Of a stretch of 37,197 bases of DNA, positions 25,293 to 33,006 are shown in pieces (the stretch's first letter is position 1; each line of letters starts with the position of its first letter). A program made the translations under genes and the position numbers. Below the pieces are notes generated by a model. It did no database searches and was not told the origin of the DNA. It saw nothing but the letters and a program-made list of their open reading frames with translations. This stretch comes from JASMTM01 sp046483075 (GTDB lineage Bacteria > Thermotogota > Thermotogae > Petrotogales > Kosmotogaceae). Location: positions 1-37,197 of the forward strand of contig JAWODV010000080.1 of assembly GCA_046483075.1 (NCBI GenBank), given 5' to 3'.

Positions 25293-26417
25293 TTATTCTG
25301 TTTTCGCAATTCTAAAGCCTATAACTTGTCGTTTTTGTGTAGGATCACGGTCTCCACGAGATGCAATTCTCAAAAGTTTTGCAATATTGAAATAACTACC
25401 TCCACGTATGACTCGCTCTGATCCAGAATTCACAAACGGGTTTGTTTTTGCTTCAGCACTGTAAGTTGAATAAAAGTCACTACACCATTCTTCAACATTT
25501 CCGCTCATATCATATATACCAAGAGCATTGGGGAGTAGAAGGCCTACTGGCCAGGTCGATATAGCTTCAACATCTTCATTGTAAGCATTTTCGCGATACC
25601 ATGCTACTTCATCTGGATCATTACTACCTGAATATTTATATTGATCATCATTTTTTCCGCCCCTTGCAGCATATTCCCATTCTGCTTCAGTAGGTAATCT
25701 ATATCCGACTACCTGCGAAGGGTCTGTGGTAACATTTCCGGAAGCATCAAGCATCTCACCTTCGTCGTCCTCATCTTGAAGTCTGTAAGCAACAGGTAAG
25801 TTGTCCTTTTCACTCAGCCAGTTACAATATTCAATGGCATCCCACCAGGAAACATCATTAACTGGTCTTTGATTTCTACCCCACCAGTCAAATGGTTTTG
25901 TTTTATCAACATCTTCACAAAATGCATCGAATTCATCAAAAGTAACCTGATACTTTCCTATTAAGAAATCATAAGTAAGAGTAACATCATGTGTCGGGGT
26001 TTCGTCTTCGTAATATTCGTCTTCCCATGTATCTCCCATAGTAAATGTGCCAGCTTCAACTAAAACCATTTCATTTATAGCTGTGAAGTTCCAGGTTATG
26101 ATATCGGAACAAGCTTCTTTGTCATCTATTGCTCTGACTTCAAATACGAAGATCCCTAAATTGTGATTGTTCCAGGTATATGTTGTGCTCCCATCATAAT
26201 CTGTCCATTCTTCCCCGTTCTTTCTATACTCGAATTTGATTTCTGAACCTTCAGGGTCTTCTCCTGCCCAGGCAAATGTACTGCTACCTTCTTGAATAAC
26301 TCCATCAGGACCACTCACTTTTTGTAAAGTAGGTGGCATATTTTCTTTTGAACATGGACAACCAGCCAAGAATAAAACAATATATATTACAGTTAACAGT
26401 ACAAAATATTTCTTCAT
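25293..26417 (-). CDS. Lipoprotein with Ig-like domain and FGE-sulfatase (SUMF1) domain lacking catalytic cysteines
   Basis: The 374-residue product begins with a lipoprotein signal ending in LFLAGC. Residues about 30-115 are a short Ig/fibronectin-like module. From MVLVEAGTFTMGD (about 118) to the end it is an FGE-sulfatase fold: QVTFDEFDAFC, RPVNDVSWWDAIEYCNWLSE, GYRLPTEAEWEYAARGG, NALGIYDMSGNVEEWCSDFY and ERVIRGGSYFNIAKLLRIASRG. True formylglycine-generating enzymes have two copper-binding cysteines in the RGGSY segment; here that stretch has none, so it is probably a binding or structural relative. AGGAGGGG precedes the ATG. Repeat island B abuts its 3' end. Confidence 0.87.
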   Translation of the reverse strand: MKKYFVLLTVIYIVLFLAGCPCSKENMPPTLQKVSGPDGVIQEGSSTFAWAGEDPEGSEIKFEYRKNGEEWTDYDGSTTYTWNNHNLGIFVFEVRAIDDKEACSDIITWNFTAINEMVLVEAGTFTMGDTWEDEYYEDETPTHDVTLTYDFLIGKYQVTFDEFDAFCEDVDKTKPFDWWGRNQRPVNDVSWWDAIEYCNWLSEKDNLPVAYRLQDEDDEGEMLDASGNVTTDPSQVVGYRLPTEAEWEYAARGGKNDDQYKYSGSNDPDEVAWYRENAYNEDVEAISTWPVGLLLPNALGIYDMSGNVEEWCSDFYSTYSAEAKTNPFVNSGSERVIRGGSYFNIAKLLRIASRGDRDPTQKRQVIGFRIAKTE

Positions 26418-27160
26418 TACATCCCCTCCTTAAATTATTTCCTACATGATTCCTAATATTTTTGCACATTTAAAATGGTTTTTTATAGACCAGGGTGAAG
26501 CTTTTTATCAATCTAAAACCAAAATAAGTACCAAATAAAAGCTCTAATGCAAGTAAGATATTTCTTAATAACCTGATGACTTTACAACAACCTGATTTTG
26601 GTTTTCTTTGAGTGTGCATGAAATCGCAAAAAATGATCATGGGTAAAATTGTTCTTGCATGCGACTTCATTATAATCACTAAGAAAGTGCCTTAATTCTT
26701 AAAAATGCATAATGAAACTTTATCAGTGCGTTAGTATATCTAATAAAGACGGCACTTTCCTTTCCACCTAACACTTTTATAATTTTTAAAACATAGCTAG
26801 CTTGTGAAGATTTTGAAAAATAGATAAATATAGAGGAACTTTTGTTGGTCAGTTTTACGTAATAATCCTACCAAATGTTAGTTGGATTACAAAGCTAAAT
26901 TGAGAGATATAGACATAAAACAGAAATTCAAAGGGTTATTAGAGAATTCATAGTAGAGTTTTTGACTGCAAAATCCTTATGATAAAGGTTTTTTGCTAAA
27001 ATAGTAGTTTTTGCAATTGGGGTTTTTTTACGATTGCGCTGAACGATGATGGAGCAATATGTTTACAGAGATGGAATTGGGACGGTCAATTTGGTAACGG
27101 AAAAACAGAGGAAGAAAATGATCCTGTTCAAGTTATAGAAGAAGAAAATGAAGATTTTTT
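26418..27160. other. Long intergenic region with gene debris
   Basis: No intact gene is supported. An inverted repeat GAAAGTGCC (26683-26691)/GGCACTTTC (26751-26759) encloses 59 AT-rich bases. A 69-codon minus-strand frame at 26470-26679 has no recognisable motif or clear ribosome site. The only identifiable content is the RCC1-like fragment starting near 27030. Confidence 0.5.
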
Positions 27161-27245
27161 GCTCAGGAAATCATTTAAAATATTTTTTGAACTTCCGCAC
27201 AATCCACCACCTGATATCTGTAATTTTTCTACTTTTAAGAGTTAA
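27000..27245 (+). pseudogene. Fragment of an RCC1-repeat protein gene
   Basis: The frame is open from 27000 to a TAA at 27243-27245. From 27030 it reads IALNDDGAICLQRWNWDGQF and continues GNGKTEEENDPVQV, closely following the RCC1 (chromosome condensation regulator-type) blade pattern ALxxDGxxxxWGxNxxGQLGxGxxxxxxxPxxV. Only one blade is present, there is no start, and from about 27175 the frame runs into repeat-island sequence. A full protein would have about seven blades. This is therefore a remnant, probably of a lipoprotein like its neighbours, truncated by deletion or by growth of the repeat island. Confidence 0.65.
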
Positions 27246-27655
27246 CACATCTTACCACTTCGTGGTCCCCTCCTCTCACACAGAGGAGATTCCAAAACAC
27301 GTAAACCAAAATGAGGGCTTTTCAAGTTTTTAACTGCGAAGCGCAAATCCGAGCTGCATTATAACTCGCATATCAATGGTTTTCGCTCCAATCGATTGAC
27401 GAAGCGCGCCGTTAGGAAAGCGTTGGACGTTAAACGAAACGAAGTGTTGGACGTTCTTTTAGTCTCGGTTTCTCGTCTTTTTGATCCTTCTCGGTTCTTG
27501 GTATCTAATGTATTATCTCTGTTAGAGCCCCTTTGAGCGCAGCGACTCCAAGCGTCTTGCTTTACCAGATCAAGCCTCTCTCTCCGATCGTCAGATGGGT
27601 CATGCGAACAACCTACAACGTTTTCTTGTTTGTTGTATCGTCGATGAACGTAATT
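27160..27655. repeat. Repeat island C
   Basis: It contains a two-hairpin element (27246-27293), GCGTTGGACG/GTGTTGGACG words at about 27418-27456, TCTCGG words near 27465-27500, the module with TCAGATGGGTCATGCG at 27505-27620, and a TCGTCGATGAACG word that stops at the 3' end of the diguanylate cyclase gene. No gene is seen. Confidence 0.8.
27246..27293 (-). repeat. Two-hairpin element, copy 6
   Basis: Minus strand: GGAAT lead, stem 1 CTCCTCT/AGAGGAG with loop GTGTG, stem 2 ACCAC-GAA-GTGGT, then ATGTG. Both stems are perfect. Confidence 0.75.
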
Positions 27656-29167
27656 TCAATCACTGCAGTAAAAATACTCTTCTGAGTTCTTTGCTTTATA
27701 AAGGTTTATATCTGCATGTTTTAGCGCGTTTTCCAATGTTGTTTTGTCAGAAATCTCGGAAATACCAAAACTTAGATTTATTCGCACAGTACCTTTATCG
27801 CTTTTGACTGGTTTATTACTAAACGTATTGTCTATTCTTGAAACAATTTTCTCTGCTTCTATTTTAGTGGTTTCAGGCAAATAAATAACAAATTCATCTC
27901 CGCCATACCTGGCAAAGATGTCCCCATTTCTGAGATTACTTTTGCAAATTTTTACGGTTTTGGAAAGAACTTTATCGCCAAATTGATGACCATGGGTGTC
28001 ATTGATTTTTTTGAAGTCATCGATATCAAAAATAATTATGGTCCCTATGGCATTATCAGTGACATATTTAAAAAAACCTCTTCTATTATAAACTTCTGTT
28101 AGAGGGTCAATCAATGAGATAATTTCTATTCTATTTATTAATTTGGCGTTTTCCACAGCCAGTCCAAAAATATTTTGTACATTAATGATTAAATTAAGAT
28201 ACCCTTTTATATATTTTGGGAAAGCAATGTCAACAACTTTTACAATGCCTATTGTTTTATTCATGTAATTAATTTTGAACCAAATATGAGAATTATCTAT
28301 TACTCCGTATTCTCCTTCCAGTAATCTTAAAGAATCAACTATTTTCTTACTTCTAAGAATGCCTTTGCGAAAAGCATAAAGTTTGCTATCTCCATTATTG
28401 ATAGAGAGATAATAAATTTCTTTTGGAGCGAAGAGTTTTTGGAGTAAATCCAAAATTTTTTCTATTACTTCTTTCTCAGTAGATTTCATTGATATTTCAC
28501 TCATAATAGTATTAACAAATGAAATATCTGCAAGTTGCTTTTTTATAGAATCCTTTTCATCTTTACATTTCTTAAGGAATTCTTTTTCAACAGTATGGAT
28601 TTTGTCAACAATAAAAAATTCAGTATAATCGGTTCCTACTGGTATCGTTTCATAAGGTAAATTTACAAATTCAGAAAATTCTTTAATTTTTTCCTTCAAT
28701 GAATTGTCAGGTAAAGTTTGAAGATAAATTATCTTGTTACTACTATCATTAAAGAATTCTTTTGCTGTACTTTCATTAAAACCCCAATTCTCTGTGACAT
28801 ATTCTTTCCAGTGTTTTAACCAACCTGAAGTAATTGTATAGGCTTTTTGCTTTTGTAATTCTTCAAGCATAAATTTGCTGACGACAATTTCTTTACATTG
28901 ATCATATAAAAGGAGAGAAAAATCATTATTGAATGAATTTCTATCTTCCTCTTTTAAACAGTATTTGGAAGCGAAAATAATTGTATGCTCTTTTTTTTCG
29001 GTTACTTCGTTAAGTTTGGGAAAAATATCAGCAGGACATCTTCTGGAATTGCAAGAACATGGAAAAAAGCTGAATCGAACATTCTCGAAGTTATTTGATA
29101 TATGCTCGATTTCTTCTTTGTAAGTCTCACAAACTAGAACATTAAAATGCTTTATATTTTCAACCAT
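27656..29167 (-). CDS. DUF1638-like / GAF-like / GGDEF diguanylate cyclase
   Basis: Residues 351-500 form a GGDEF domain that makes cyclic-di-GMP: DPLTEVYNRRGF at 354-365, FDIDDFKKIND, GGDEF at 422-426, and an intact inhibitory I-site RNGD at 413-416, so it should be active and product-inhibited. Residues about 220-345 look like a GAF-type sensor. Residues 1-190 resemble DUF1638: conserved-type cysteines (CETYK, FPCSCNSRRC), TSGWLKHWKEYV, IYLQTLPDNSLKEKIKEF and LPYETIPVGTDYTEFF. DUF1638 proteins are known near methylamine-type methyltransferase genes. The gene overlaps the upstream methyltransferase gene by 8 bases. No membrane segments. The DUF1638 match is from memory of the family's pattern and is the least certain part. 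Confidence 0.82.
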   Translation of the reverse strand: MVENIKHFNVLVCETYKEEIEHISNNFENVRFSFFPCSCNSRRCPADIFPKLNEVTEKKEHTIIFASKYCLKEEDRNSFNNDFSLLLYDQCKEIVVSKFMLEELQKQKAYTITSGWLKHWKEYVTENWGFNESTAKEFFNDSSNKIIYLQTLPDNSLKEKIKEFSEFVNLPYETIPVGTDYTEFFIVDKIHTVEKEFLKKCKDEKDSIKKQLADISFVNTIMSEISMKSTEKEVIEKILDLLQKLFAPKEIYYLSINNGDSKLYAFRKGILRSKKIVDSLRLLEGEYGVIDNSHIWFKINYMNKTIGIVKVVDIAFPKYIKGYLNLIINVQNIFGLAVENAKLINRIEIISLIDPLTEVYNRRGFFKYVTDNAIGTIIIFDIDDFKKINDTHGHQFGDKVLSKTVKICKSNLRNGDIFARYGGDEFVIYLPETTKIEAEKIVSRIDNTFSNKPVKSDKGTVRINLSFGISEISDKTTLENALKHADINLYKAKNSEEYFYCSD

Positions 29168-30200
29168 TATTTATTGGATATCTGCCATATTTTTTAACAG
29201 CTTCAGATATGGAACGAAGCGTTTCTTCTTTAACATAAAAAGGAATTTCTCCATGATTATCACTTAGGATAAAACCTCCACCTGGAGCAGCTTTTGCTAT
29301 TGCTTCTTTCACTTTATCTTCAGCTTGTTTCTTAGTCCATCCTACCATTTCTATAGCGTTTAGATTACCGAAAATTGCGAGTTTGCCTTTTGTTTTTCTT
29401 TTAATTTCTTCTAAATCTTCAATACAACTGACACCAATTCCGCCTGTTTCTGTTTTAGGTAATAAATCGATTATGGGCAAGCATCTTCCTGAGGCAAAAT
29501 GAGTTGCTGTTGGTCCATTAATTCTTGAGATAGTTTTCTGAGCTACTTTAAAGCCTTTCTGGATATATTGATCTCTTGTAATTATAGTTGTCGAAGACAC
29601 TGGATCAAAGTAACAAATAGCTGTTGCACCAGCCTTTAATTGTAGATCTGCCCATTTTACACAGAATTCCATATTAAAATTCATTAATCTATTGAAATAT
29701 TCTTCGTTTTCTATCATAAGTTCAATATAATTTTCAAAGCCCATTTGCATTACAGGCAATGAAAATGGAGAAACGACAACATTTACAAGAGGGACTCTTC
29801 CCTTCGAATAGTTTTTCAGTTCTTCAGTTGTTTTGAGTACTTTTGTGAGTGAGGGGGAATTGCAAAAATCCGGCATTTCAAGGTTATCAATATCTTCTAG
29901 ATTTCTTATTATTGGTTCTCCTGCATTAGGTGGACCATCATCGTAGAATATTACATCTCCACCCATGGCTTCTGTTTCCACTGAAGCATAAAAAAATGGG
30001 AATAAACAATCATTGTCATACTTGTTAAAAAGAATCTTCTGCCCTTCTACCACATTTTTTGCCTTTGAAAAATATTCCTTTAAAGTTAATCCCAATTCCT
30101 TTGCTCCGTGCATTGTGAGCAATAAAAACAAAGGTACTCTATCCGGTTCTTTGTGAGAAAGAGTAGTTAAAACGCGATCCATTGATGTCATATTACTCAT
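29160..30200 (-). CDS. UroD/MtaA-family methyltransferase (corrinoid-linked)
   Basis: The family includes uroporphyrinogen decarboxylase and the methylcobalamin:thiol methyltransferases MtaA/MtbA/CmuA. The opening TSMDRVLTTLSHKEPDRVPL is typical of the methyltransferase branch, as are GGDVIFYDDGPP and FGNLNAIEMV. It lies between a corrinoid-protein gene and the diguanylate cyclase gene, overlapping both (4 and 8 bases), so a methyl group on the corrinoid is the likely substrate or product. In MtaA a zinc is held by H-x-C and a later C in PGCG. Here the first motif reads HFA (His234, Ala236) with a Cys at 240, and the second reads SDNHG (His316), so the zinc site is altered or the acceptor differs. 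Confidence 0.85.
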   Translation of the reverse strand: MSNMTSMDRVLTTLSHKEPDRVPLFLLLTMHGAKELGLTLKEYFSKAKNVVEGQKILFNKYDNDCLFPFFYASVETEAMGGDVIFYDDGPPNAGEPIIRNLEDIDNLEMPDFCNSPSLTKVLKTTEELKNYSKGRVPLVNVVVSPFSLPVMQMGFENYIELMIENEEYFNRLMNFNMEFCVKWADLQLKAGATAICYFDPVSSTTIITRDQYIQKGFKVAQKTISRINGPTATHFASGRCLPIIDLLPKTETGGIGVSCIEDLEEIKRKTKGKLAIFGNLNAIEMVGWTKKQAEDKVKEAIAKAAPGGGFILSDNHGEIPFYVKEETLRSISEAVKKYGRYPINNG

Positions 30201-30832
30201 TTTGTCTCACCTTCCATTTTTAAAGCTAGATCAATAGCATCCTTTGTGTTTTTGCCCATTTCATTGGCTCCTACTCTTTTCCATAATGAATCATCAAAAT
30301 TGAAGGGTGCTCCTCCTACAATAAGCTTTGTACAAAGGTTTCTGTAATTGATTTCTTCTCTTATTGTTTTAATCTTTAATGCAGAATTTAGCATTAAAAC
30401 AGAAACAAGTAGAACTTCAATATTTTCTGATTCCAATCTGTCAATAAGACTGGTAGCATCTTCAGAATTACCAAAATCCTTGATGTCATAACCTACTGAT
30501 CGCAAAACATTGTAAATAATTTTCTTTCCCAGGGTATGCTGATCGTTAAAAACCACTATTGCCATTTTCGGTTTTGTTTTTCTTTGAACATTCGATAACT
30601 CTATAAACTCATCAACTAATCTTTCGCACAATTTTCCACTCATATAGACTTGAGAGAGAGATAATGTACCGTTTTCCCAGGAATCACCGATATCTTCTAA
30701 GACTGGAACCAATATTTTATCTACGATATTTTCGAAATCATATTCTTTAAGGTAATCCTGCACAAATTGTTTTATGTAAAAATAATCGAGTGATAATAAC
30801 CTTTCCTTAAAATTTAAAATATTATCATTCAT
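30197..30832 (-). CDS. Corrinoid (B12)-binding methyltransferase protein, MtaC/MtbC-like
   Basis: It carries a cobamide that accepts and donates methyl groups. Residues 1-80 are the helical cap domain (VPVLEDIGDSWENGTLSLSQ matches the family's IGxxWExGxxxxxQ). From 88 on comes the Rossmann-like B12-binding domain with D-x-H-x-x-G at NDQHTLGK (Asp97, His99, Gly102), where the histidine ligates cobalt, and VGGAPFN near the C-terminus. The open frame reaches a TTG at 30859, but AAAGGAGTGA precedes the ATG at 30832, so I start there (211 residues). It is the first gene of the three-gene overlapping operon. No substrate-specific MtaB-like partner lies nearby. Confidence 0.9.
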   Translation of the reverse strand: MNDNILNFKERLLSLDYFYIKQFVQDYLKEYDFENIVDKILVPVLEDIGDSWENGTLSLSQVYMSGKLCERLVDEFIELSNVQRKTKPKMAIVVFNDQHTLGKKIIYNVLRSVGYDIKDFGNSEDATSLIDRLESENIEVLLVSVLMLNSALKIKTIREEINYRNLCTKLIVGGAPFNFDDSLWKRVGANEMGKNTKDAIDLALKMEGETK

Positions 30833-31361
30833 TAAATCACTCCTTTTTATATCAAACAAACAATCATAGATAAATAGGTCATGGACCTAAAAAACTAAAC
30901 TCGTTTCATGTTTATCCATCACGATTCAACTTATTAATTATGAAGAGGAATAAATTAGTTAAAGAATTATAGAGAATACAATCTGATTATAAGACATAAT
31001 GTTATGTATAAACAAACTTAAATCACTGTCGAAATTTAGAAGACATTCTACAAAAATAACTTTTTCTTCCAAATGTTTTGAGCGGTCAAAGACCGAAACT
31101 CCAAACACTCCAAGGGCGATTACGGATTACGACTCGTACAACATACAATCGACAACGTTTTCTTGTCCAATTTTAGGGGGTCAGAACGGATTAAGCCTCT
31201 CTCCGATCGTCAGATGGGTCATGCGAACAACGAACAACGTTTTCTGATATGTTGTACTTTCGAGGGACGGTTTTATAATTACATGCATATGTCAGTAGAT
31301 AAGGAACAACTTATCATATAAATAAACCTCGTGCTATACTTTATTTGGAGGTGTTTTCCAG
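30833..31361. repeat. Upstream region of the corrinoid operon and repeat island D
   Basis: 30833-31070 is AT-rich with no gene or riboswitch that I can recognise; it should contain the promoter for the minus-strand corrinoid operon. About 31075-31280 is repeat island D: ACAACATACAATCGACAACG near 31138, the TCAGATGGGTCATGCG module at about 31190-31240, and GAGGGACG at 31262. The promoter for the nucleotidyltransferase gene follows. Confidence 0.6.
31311..31340 (+). promoter_or_regulatory. Candidate promoter of the nucleotidyltransferase/HEPN pair
   Basis: TTATCA at 31311-31316, an 18-base spacer and an extended -10, TG-C-TATACT, ending at 31340 lie 22 bases before the TTG start, with GGAGGTG in between. 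Confidence 0.45.
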
Positions 31362-31688
31362 TTGGAAAGAAGCTACTTAACCAAAGAAGATATTGAAAAA
31401 ATAATCAATGAGATTAAAAAGTCAGTAGAAACTGATAGAATATATCTTTTTGGGTCATATGCAAAAAATAATTTTAGAAAAGACAGCGATATTGATCTTT
31501 GTATCATCACTAATGAAAAAGACAAAAGAAAGCTCGATTTAATAAAGAAGATTAGAAAAAACCTCAGAAAAGTCACTTCTTTTCCTCTTGATATACTTGT
31601 TTATTATACTGATGAGTTTGATGAAAGAAGCAGTAACATATCTACCTTTGAAAATACCATTGTTAAAGAAGGAAAGAAAATTGCTTAA
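31362..31688 (+). CDS. Minimal nucleotidyltransferase (MNT, MntA/HI0073-like)
   Basis: The 108-residue protein has the polymerase-beta-type nucleotidyltransferase motif GS-x10-DxD (GSYAKNN... DSDIDL) and a third acidic residue in PLDILVYY, so the catalytic triad is complete. Such small proteins pair with HEPN proteins, either as the MntA antitoxin that adenylylates the HepT toxin or as two-part nucleotidyltransferases of the HI0073/HI0074 kind. The TTG start has GGAGGTG 8 bases upstream. It overlaps the HEPN gene by 8 bases, with its own promoter candidate, and lies between repeat islands D and E, a typical accessory position. Confidence 0.88.
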   Translation: MERSYLTKEDIEKIINEIKKSVETDRIYLFGSYAKNNFRKDSDIDLCIITNEKDKRKLDLIKKIRKNLRKVTSFPLDILVYYTDEFDERSSNISTFENTIVKEGKKIA

Positions 31689-32076
31689 CAACTTCTCGAT
31701 AGCAAAAGAATGGCTCGATTATGCTCATCATGACCTTCAAGCTGCAGAATTTTTAATGAAGATGACTCCTAAACCATTAGAAATTATTTGTTATCATTGT
31801 CAACAATCTGCTGAAAAAACTTTAAAAGCATTTTTAGCTTTTAAGAATCAGGAAATCCCAAAAGTACATGATTTGACTTATTTGTTGGATAAATGCGTGG
31901 AGCTTTCACCAAAATTAAAGAAACTTCAGCAGGAAGCACTTGACCTTACAGATTATTCAACAATAGTAAGGTATCCATTTAATATTGAGCTTAATATAAG
32001 TGATACTAAACAAGCCTTAAAAAATGCCAGAAAGATCTATAAGATAGTAGAAAACGAAATAAAATCAAAAGAATAA
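31681..32076 (+). CDS. HEPN-domain protein, partner of the nucleotidyltransferase
   Basis: The open frame extends back to 31588, but that part only shadows the upstream gene. The TTG at 31681, with AAGGAA about 6 bases upstream, gives a protein that begins like HEPN family members (IAKEWLDYAHHDLQAAEFLM). YHCQQSAEKTLKAFL and PKVHDLTYLL are the classic PF05168 signatures. HEPN toxins use an R-x4-6-H RNase motif; the only arginines here (in IVRYPFN and NARKIYK) have no histidine at that distance, so RNase activity is doubtful. The product may instead serve as the substrate-binding half of a two-part nucleotidyltransferase. 131 residues, no membrane segments. Confidence 0.88.
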   Translation: MLNNFSIAKEWLDYAHHDLQAAEFLMKMTPKPLEIICYHCQQSAEKTLKAFLAFKNQEIPKVHDLTYLLDKCVELSPKLKKLQQEALDLTDYSTIVRYPFNIELNISDTKQALKNARKIYKIVENEIKSKE

Positions 32077-33006
32077 AACTCTTTTTTAAAAGGGCTTGAG
32101 CACTGATCTAGGTTTTTCATTTCATAACAAAATCTATCTGTTCTCCAAGGCGCATATCAGTAGTTTCAGAATATTCGATGGACGAAGCGCACCGTCAGGC
32201 AAGCGTTGGACGAAACGTCAGTGATGGACGATGGACGTGTTTTAGTATCTAACTCTCGGGTTCTCGACTTTTCGATCCTTCTCGGTTCTCGTGTTTGAGT
32301 TTTGCGAACAACGCACAACCTACTGACGTACAACGTCTCTTCGTGTTCAATGCACACACCCAGCCTTCGGCAGCCCTCTCACAGAGGGCATTAGAACCAA
32401 TCGGTTCTCATTTTCTTGAGAGGTTTACGTCTGTTCTCGGATCTCTGATCTCGAGTCTCGGGGTTTAGTTCGATGGACGAAGCGTGAGCGTTGGACGTTT
32501 ATTTTAGAGGTGTATATAAGTATTTTGTCTTTTGTACTTCCGTACAACGCACAACCTACTGACGTACAACGTTTTTTGCTCCAATCGGTTCACGGTTCAC
32601 GTCTTTTTAAGTTTCGATGGACGAAGCGTAAGCGTTGGACGAAACGAAGTGATGGACGATGGACGTGTTTTAGTATCTAACTCTCGGATTCTCGTCTTTT
32701 TGGTCCTTCTCGGTTCTCGTGTTTGAGTTTTGCGAACAACGCACAACCTACTGACGTACAACGTTTTTTGCTCCAATCGGTTCACGGTTCACGTCTTTTG
32801 AAGTTTCGATGGACGAAGCGTAAGCGTTGGACGAAACGAAGTGATGGACGATGGACGTGTTCTAGTATCTAACTCTCGGATTCTCGGTTTTTAATGTATG
32901 TAATATCAATGATACTAAAATCAACACCTAAATGAAATATCAATTCATTCGTTTGCAATCTATTCTAGATATTGAAGGTGAATGAAATTTCAGGAAGGTG
33001 GAAATA
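32077..33006. repeat. Repeat island E with 192-base tandem units
   Basis: No gene is supported. TCGATGG words occur at 32175, 32470, 32614 and 32806. The last two belong to an almost identical tandem repeat of period 192 (for example ACAACCTACTGACGTACAAC at 32551 and 32743). Each unit has, in order: an ACAACG word block, TCGGTTCACGGTTCACGTC, the GATGGACGAAGCG block, and a TCTCGG block. Minus-strand open frames of 62-63 codons in it are produced by the repeat. 32900-33006 is the leader of the next gene. Confidence 0.88.
32355..32392 (-). repeat. Two-hairpin element, copy 7
   Basis: Stem 1 GCCCTCT/AGAGGGC at 32373-32389, stem 2 GCC-GAA-GGC, then TGGGTGTG on the minus strand. Confidence 0.7.

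Noticed and set aside
25293..26417. Active formylglycine-generating enzyme
   Set aside because: The catalytic cysteine pair is absent from the RGGSY segment and no sulfatase is nearby.
26470..26679. 69-codon minus-strand frame
   Set aside because: No motif, no clear ribosome site and unlikely composition; a hydrophobic C-terminus alone is not enough.
26882..26953. 23-codon coding-like frame (TTG start)
   Set aside because: Too short and without any recognised similarity or ribosome site.
30833..31000. Cobalamin riboswitch before the corrinoid operon
   Set aside because: I looked for the conserved B12-box and found no match; the leader is short and AT-rich.
30999..31247. 82-codon frame upstream of the nucleotidyltransferase gene
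   Set aside because: It overlaps repeat island D and has no recognisable motif or start context.
32166..32785. Minus-strand open frames of 62-63 codons with shared arginine-rich sequence
   Set aside because: Their similarity comes from the underlying DNA repeat; there is no ribosome site and the composition is not protein-like.
32150..32895. Possible CRISPR array
   Set aside because: Repeats are long (192 bases), near-identical throughout and lack unique spacers of constant length; no cas genes are nearby.
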